A stretch of 64,000 nt of DNA from Xanthomonas sp. (lineage in GTDB: Bacteria > Pseudomonadota > Gammaproteobacteria > Xanthomonadales > Xanthomonadaceae), in the NCBI GenBank assembly GCA_018262705.1, contig JADFDQ010000002.1:124001-188000 (forward strand), written 5' to 3'. This document shows positions 63,461 through 64,000 of the stretch, piece by piece; the stretch's first letter is position 1, and every line of letters begins with the position of its first letter. A program made the translations under genes and the position numbers. The notes beneath the pieces are model-generated. The model saw only the letters and a list, made by a program, of their open reading frames with translations. It did not search any database and was not told where the DNA came from.

Positions 63461-64000
63461 TCGCGCGTCCCCTGCTCGGCAAACCGGTCGAGCAGCGCGA
63501 CCAGCGGCGCCGTGCAGTCCCGCCAATGAAAGCGCTCGGCGTTGCGTCGCGCCGCCTCTGACCGTTTCAGCCACGCCGCATCATCGTCCAGCAATGTCGC
63601 CAGCGCGCTCGCGGCCGCAGACGGATCGTCCTGCGGCACGATCAGGCCGCCGGGGCCGGCGATTTCCGGCGCGGCGGTGCCTTCGGACACCACAGTCGGG
63701 GTTCCGGCCACCTGCGCTTCGACCGCCGGAATCCCGAACGATTCGCATCGGCTGAGCAGGCAGAACGCGCGCGCGCGCCGGTAGCTGGCGCGCAGCGTTT
63801 CGTCATCGACGTGGCCAAGGACGTCGATCCGCTCGCTTAAACCAAGTGCCTCGATTCGCGCCTCGACCCGCTGCCGATACGCGCTGTCCGGCCAGCCACC
63901 GATCAAGGTCAGGCGCAATCCGGGTCGATCCTCGGCAAGCAGCGCGAACGCATCGACCAGCACCTCGATCGCCTTGTGCTCGGCCATGGCCGACACGACG
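63457..64000 (-). CDS. Glycosyltransferase family 4, N-terminus outside window
   Basis: The C-terminal 180 residues of a GT4 enzyme continuing past base 64000. The donor site is AFCLLSRCESFGIPAVEAQVAGTPTVVSEG, with GGLIVPQDDP following. An ATG at 63996 lies inside the domain and is not the start. Confidence 0.9.
   Translation of the reverse strand, partial: VVSAMAEHKAIEVLVDAFALLAEDRPGLRLTLIGGWPDSAYRQRVEARIEALGLSERIDVLGHVDDETLRASYRRARAFCLLSRCESFGIPAVEAQVAGTPTVVSEGTAAPEIAGPGGLIVPQDDPSAAASALATLLDDDAAWLKRSEAARRNAERFHWRDCTAPLVALLDRFAEQGTRE

Overview
The window is a high-GC chromosomal segment from a gammaproteobacterium, most likely of the Xanthomonadales/Lysobacterales. The evidence is the gene order comEC-exbB-exbD-msbA-lpxK-kdsB-(low-MW phosphatase)-uvrC-pgsA, the fused cysNC, the sdhCDAB-sdhE group, a DUF6116-type small membrane protein, and abundant GTAGGAGCG-type REP sequences. 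No phage or plasmid backbone is visible and no full-length transposase was seen.

Layout. 1-7 kb: hisS (cut by the left edge), an orphan LytS-type sensor kinase, sulfate activation (cysD, cysNC) and a membrane-anchored glutamate-synthase-like FMN protein. 6.8-8.3 kb: a tRNA-Gly/tRNA-Cys/tRNA-Leu set downstream of uvrC-pgsA, matching the E. coli glyW-cysT-leuZ arrangement but split by an oppositely oriented secreted-protein gene and containing a partial tRNA-Cys duplication. 8.3-21 kb: envelope and DNA-uptake genes on the minus strand (pgsA, uvrC, phosphatase, kdsB, lpxK, msbA, exbD, exbB, comEC, lolD, lolC). 21-25.4 kb: succinate dehydrogenase with two small assembly factors. 25.5-39 kb: carbon metabolism and housekeeping (FAD dehydrogenase plus TPP enzyme, fused branched-chain E1, glutaryl-CoA dehydrogenase, tatD, tcdA, phaR, M48 protease, a sulfatase-modifying-factor-like lipoprotein, rnd, tRNA-Ala).

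39.3-48.8 kb is an accessory region. It begins with a multi-hairpin repeat, a TacAT-type acetyltransferase toxin-antitoxin pair and a wrecked yhaV toxin, followed by a lasso-peptide gene cluster: exporter (D), PqqD-type RRE (B1), transglutaminase-like leader peptidase (B2), three precursor genes, an HPr-kinase-like kinase, a PRMT-like methyltransferase and, convergent across a REP array, an asparagine-synthetase-like cyclase (C). The precursors share a Y/WxxPxL...G.....T leader, an 8-residue ring ending in Glu, and long tails with two Cys, one always penultimate. The first precursor carries an in-frame amber codon inside the core.

48.9-64 kb is a surface-polysaccharide locus on the minus strand: four or more glycosyltransferases, an O-antigen-ligase-like protein, acyl- and acetyltransferases, gmd and fcl for GDP-fucose, rmlB and a UDP-glucuronate 4-epimerase. 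Two toxin-antitoxin pairs and REP/hairpin repeats are inserted in it; one of these blocks separates gmd from fcl. A PF14907-type nucleotidyltransferase in this stretch may belong functionally to the lasso cluster.
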